Assembly: GCA_050011815.1 (NCBI GenBank) | Contig: JBEKIJ010000010.1 | Span: 124,001-188,000 of the forward strand | Source of the DNA: Chersky-840 sp050011815 | Lineage (GTDB): Bacteria; Actinomycetota; Acidimicrobiia; Acidimicrobiales; UBA8190 | Direction: 5' to 3' | DNA length: 64,000 bases | Part shown: positions 61,679 through 64,000 of the stretch, in pieces | Numbering within the stretch: position 1 is the stretch's first letter | Layout of the letters: the number at the start of each line of letters is the position of its first letter | Program-made: the position numbers and the translations under genes | Notes under the pieces: model-generated | What the model saw: the letters and a program-made list of their open reading frames with translations, nothing else | Told to the model about the DNA's origin: nothing | The model's database searches: none

Positions 61679-61710
61679 ATGGTAGTGCCGGCATGCGCGC
61701 CCATTACTGT
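61679..61710. promoter_or_regulatory. Back-to-back leaderless promoters of two SDR genes
   Basis: On the minus strand TACCAT (61679-61684) ends 7 nt before ATG 61671; on the plus strand TACTGT (61705-61710) ends 8 nt before ATG 61719. The 47-bp gap thus serves both genes. Confidence 0.55.
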
Positions 61711-61718
61711 GACGCTCC

Positions 61719-62477
61719 ATGGGATCTCTCGACGGAAAGGTCGCCGTCGTCACCGGTGCCGCGGCCGGGATAGGCAGAGCGTCGGCCCAGATCTTCGCCC
61801 GCGAGGGTGCCCGGGTGGTGGTGGCCGACGTGGACGAGGATGGCGGCCGCGAGACCGTCGCGCTGATCGAGGCGACCGGTGCGCAAGCCAGCTTCGTCCG
61901 GACCGACGTGAGCGTGAAAGACGACGTCACGGCGATGGTGCAGCATGCGCTCGACACCTACGGCGGGCTCGACTGCGCCCACAACAACGCCGGGATGGCG
62001 GCACCCATGGCCCCGCTGGCGGACTACCCCGACGACGGCTGGGACCGCACCCTGGCGGTGATGCTCACCGGCGTCTACTACTGCATGAAGGCCGAGATCC
62101 CCGCCATGCTGGCCCGGGGTGCGGGCGCCATCGTCAACACCGCGTCGGGGGTCGGCCTCGTCGGGTACCCGAACCAGGCGGCCTACACCGCCTCGAAACA
62201 CGGCGTGGTCGGGCTGACCAAGGTCGCGGCCCTCGACTACGGCGCCCGGGGGGTGCGGGTCAATGCCGTCTGCCCCGGGACCGCTCGCACCCCCATGGTC
62301 GATCGGGCCCTTCGACACGACCCCTCGATCCACGAGCACCTGCAGGCGCTGCATCCCATCGGACGCATCGGGGAGGCCTCCGAAGTGGCTGAGGCCGCGG
62401 TGTGGCTGTGCACGCCGGCGGCGTCGTTCGTGCTCGGGGTGGCGCTCCCGGTCGACGGGGGCTATGTCGTCCCGTGA
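61719..62477 (+). CDS. Short-chain dehydrogenase/reductase (SDR)
   Basis: 252 aa. VAVVTGAAAGIGRASAQIF and ADVDEDGGRET set NAD preference (Asp after strand 2). CAHNNAGMAAPM, Ser in NTASGVGLVG and YTASK follow. VALPVDGGYVVP ends the protein. The stop overlaps the aldehyde dehydrogenase start by 4 bp, so alcohol and aldehyde oxidation are probably consecutive. Confidence 0.9.
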   Translation: MGSLDGKVAVVTGAAAGIGRASAQIFAREGARVVVADVDEDGGRETVALIEATGAQASFVRTDVSVKDDVTAMVQHALDTYGGLDCAHNNAGMAAPMAPLADYPDDGWDRTLAVMLTGVYYCMKAEIPAMLARGAGAIVNTASGVGLVGYPNQAAYTASKHGVVGLTKVAALDYGARGVRVNAVCPGTARTPMVDRALRHDPSIHEHLQALHPIGRIGEASEVAEAAVWLCTPAASFVLGVALPVDGGYVVP

Positions 62478-63937
62478 GAACGACGGAGACGACCGGGACG
62501 GTCACACGCCTCGCCGATCAGGGTCACCTGATCGGCGACGCCTGGGTATCGAGTGACGCGGCCGGCGTCTACGACCACCGCTACGCCGCCACCGGCGTCG
62601 TCCAGGCCCGTGTCGGGTTGGCCGGGGCCGACGACGTGGACGCGGCCGTCGGCGCGGCGCGTGCTGCCCAGCGGGAGTGGGCCGCCCTGCGCCCGGTGAA
62701 GCGGGCCGCGGTGCTGTTCGGTTTGGCCGAGCTCCTCGAACGCCACGGGTCCGAAGCCGCCGAGCTCGCCGCCCTCGACAACGGCACCCCCGTGCGTGTC
62801 ATGAACCCGGGCTTCTACGCCGCAGCCTGGGTGCGGTACTACGCCGGCTGGTGCGACAAGCTCGACGGCGAGGTGATGTCGGCCGAGCCCGGGCTCACCT
62901 ACGTTCGTCTCGAACCCTACGGCGTCGTGGCCGTGATACCCCCCTGGAACGGGTCCATGATGGGCATGGGCCAGAAGTGCGGGCCCGCTCTGGCGGCGGG
63001 GAACACCGTTGTCGCCAAGCCACCCGAGGTGGCTCCCTTCGGGATGCTCCGATTCGCCGAGCTCGCTCTCGAGGCCGGCCTGCCACCGGGTGTGCTCAAC
63101 GTCGTCGTGGGCGGGGCCGCCACGGGCTCGGCCCTGGTCACGCATGGGGACGTCGACAAGATCAGCTTCACCGGAGGAGGGGCCACGGCCCGGGCGCTCA
63201 TGACGTCGGCCGCCCGCAATCTCACACCCCTCGCCCTCGAGCTCGGCGGCAAGTCACCGAACATCGTCTTTCCCGACGCTGATCTCGACAACGCGGCCAC
63301 GATGGCGGCGGTCGTCGGGACCGCACTTCTCTCGGGCCAGGGCTGCGCCCTGCCGACCCGGCTCTACGTCCACGACGACGTCTACGACGAAGTCGTGGAC
63401 AAGTTGCTCGCCACGCTCCGGTCCCTGGTGGTCGGCGACCCCCTCGACCCGGCCACGTTCGTGGGCCCGGTCGTCACCGAGGAGGCGATGGACCGGGTCT
63501 TGGCCGTGGTCGACCGGGCCAGATCCGACGGTGCCACGCTGCTGGCCGGCGGGACGCGACTGGGAGACGATCTCGCCGACGGGTGGTTCGTGGCGCCCAC
63601 CGTCTTCGGCGACGTCGACCACGACAGCGACCTCGCCCGCAACGAGGTGTTCGGTCCCGTCCAAGCCGTCCTGCGATTCAGCTCCGAGGACGACGTGCTG
63701 GCCCAGGCGAACGACAGCCCCTTCGGGCTCGGCGCCTACCTCCACACGCGCGACGCCGGTCGCATCCACCGCTTCGTGGCGGAGCTGCAGTGCGGAACGG
63801 TGATCGTCAACGGGAGGGGCGCGCTGTCACCGACGACCCCGTTCGGCGGCTACAAGCAGAGTGGATTCGGCCGCGAGGGCGGTCGGGCCGGGATCGAGGA
63901 GATGGTGCAGAGAAAGACCGTGATGGTGGCGCCCTAG
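62474..63937 (+). CDS. NAD(P)-dependent aldehyde dehydrogenase
   Basis: 487 aa from GTG 62474. The ALDH signature set is complete: VIPPWNGSMMGMGQKCGPALAAG, NVVVGGAATG, SFTGGG, LELGGKSPN (Glu base) and GQGCALPTR (Cys nucleophile), then NEVFGPVQAVL. It is coupled to the upstream SDR and closes the island at the window edge. Confidence 0.92.
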   Translation: MRTTETTGTVTRLADQGHLIGDAWVSSDAAGVYDHRYAATGVVQARVGLAGADDVDAAVGAARAAQREWAALRPVKRAAVLFGLAELLERHGSEAAELAALDNGTPVRVMNPGFYAAAWVRYYAGWCDKLDGEVMSAEPGLTYVRLEPYGVVAVIPPWNGSMMGMGQKCGPALAAGNTVVAKPPEVAPFGMLRFAELALEAGLPPGVLNVVVGGAATGSALVTHGDVDKISFTGGGATARALMTSAARNLTPLALELGGKSPNIVFPDADLDNAATMAAVVGTALLSGQGCALPTRLYVHDDVYDEVVDKLLATLRSLVVGDPLDPATFVGPVVTEEAMDRVLAVVDRARSDGATLLAGGTRLGDDLADGWFVAPTVFGDVDHDSDLARNEVFGPVQAVLRFSSEDDVLAQANDSPFGLGAYLHTRDAGRIHRFVAELQCGTVIVNGRGALSPTTPFGGYKQSGFGREGGRAGIEEMVQRKTVMVAP

Positions 63938-64000
63938 GCGTCTCGAACCGGGGCGGCCCGCAGTCCCCCCGACCCATCCCCGGGACACCAGTGGGTCCCA

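Overview
The window is high-G+C actinobacterial DNA (about two thirds G+C by eye). GTG starts are frequent, many genes begin directly after a -10 box (leaderless), and oxidoreductases, MFS exporters and TetR regulators are abundant. Two glutamic peptidases of family G1, a branched-chain amino acid ABC transporter and a dense set of short-chain dehydrogenases and amidohydrolases would suit an acidimicrobial or related soil/aquatic actinobacterium. That placement is an inference; there is no rRNA or other phylogenetic marker here. I saw no tRNA, CRISPR array, insertion sequence or phage gene.

Layout. 0-3.3 kb: an ABC exporter (permease cut by the window edge) divergent from a PadR regulator and its membrane partner, then a DUF1801-type protein. 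3.3-13.2 kb: a putative Cys/Thr/Pro-rich secreted protein, an MFS protein fused to a cyclic-nucleotide-binding domain, two G1 peptidases, a methyltransferase, a sulfotransferase and a quinone-reductase-like enzyme. 13.4-18.3 kb: a minus-strand operon (VOC protein, Gfo/Idh/MocA oxidoreductase, SDR, sulfotransferase, alkylsulfatase-like MBL protein), with overlapping reading frames between its last four genes. 18.5-25 kb: alpha/beta hydrolase, a lipoprotein with an internal duplication, an O-methyltransferase, an aspartyl/asparaginyl-hydroxylase-like protein with a PDZ-like tail, and a DHA2-type MFS exporter.

25-27.7 kb holds a 765-residue secreted protein with a Thr/Pro/Glu linker and a Gly/Asn/Tyr/Gln repeat tail. 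28-33 kb is a livGFHMK operon closed by a long perfect hairpin. 33-40 kb carries a flippase-like membrane protein, a dienelactone hydrolase, a GH78-like glycosidase, a tiny Pro/Val/Glu peptide, a phytanoyl-CoA-dioxygenase-like protein and a zinc alcohol dehydrogenase. 40-43.8 kb has a VOC protein, a DksA-like protein without its zinc cysteines, an MFS exporter, a DUF302 protein and two frameshifted remnants sharing a Rho-N-like motif. 43.9-51 kb has a YihY protein, two MFS proteins, a TetR regulator with a clear operator pair, a hydrolase, a hemerythrin-like protein and a ferredoxin.

51-64 kb reads as a catabolic island: methyltransferase, nitronate-monooxygenase-like flavoprotein, SDR, TetR, cyclase-family hydrolase coupled to an NTF2-fold protein, two D-aminoacylase-type amidohydrolases flanking an ACMSD-type amidohydrolase, two divergent SDRs and an aldehyde dehydrogenase. 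Together these suggest stepwise oxidation and hydrolysis of a cyclic or amide-containing compound, but the substrate cannot be read from sequence. No single unmistakable new system is visible. The most unusual items are the sulfotransferase/altered-MBL operon, the hydroxylase-PDZ fusion, the duplicated-domain lipoprotein, the repeat-tailed secreted protein and the decayed Rho-N-like gene pair.
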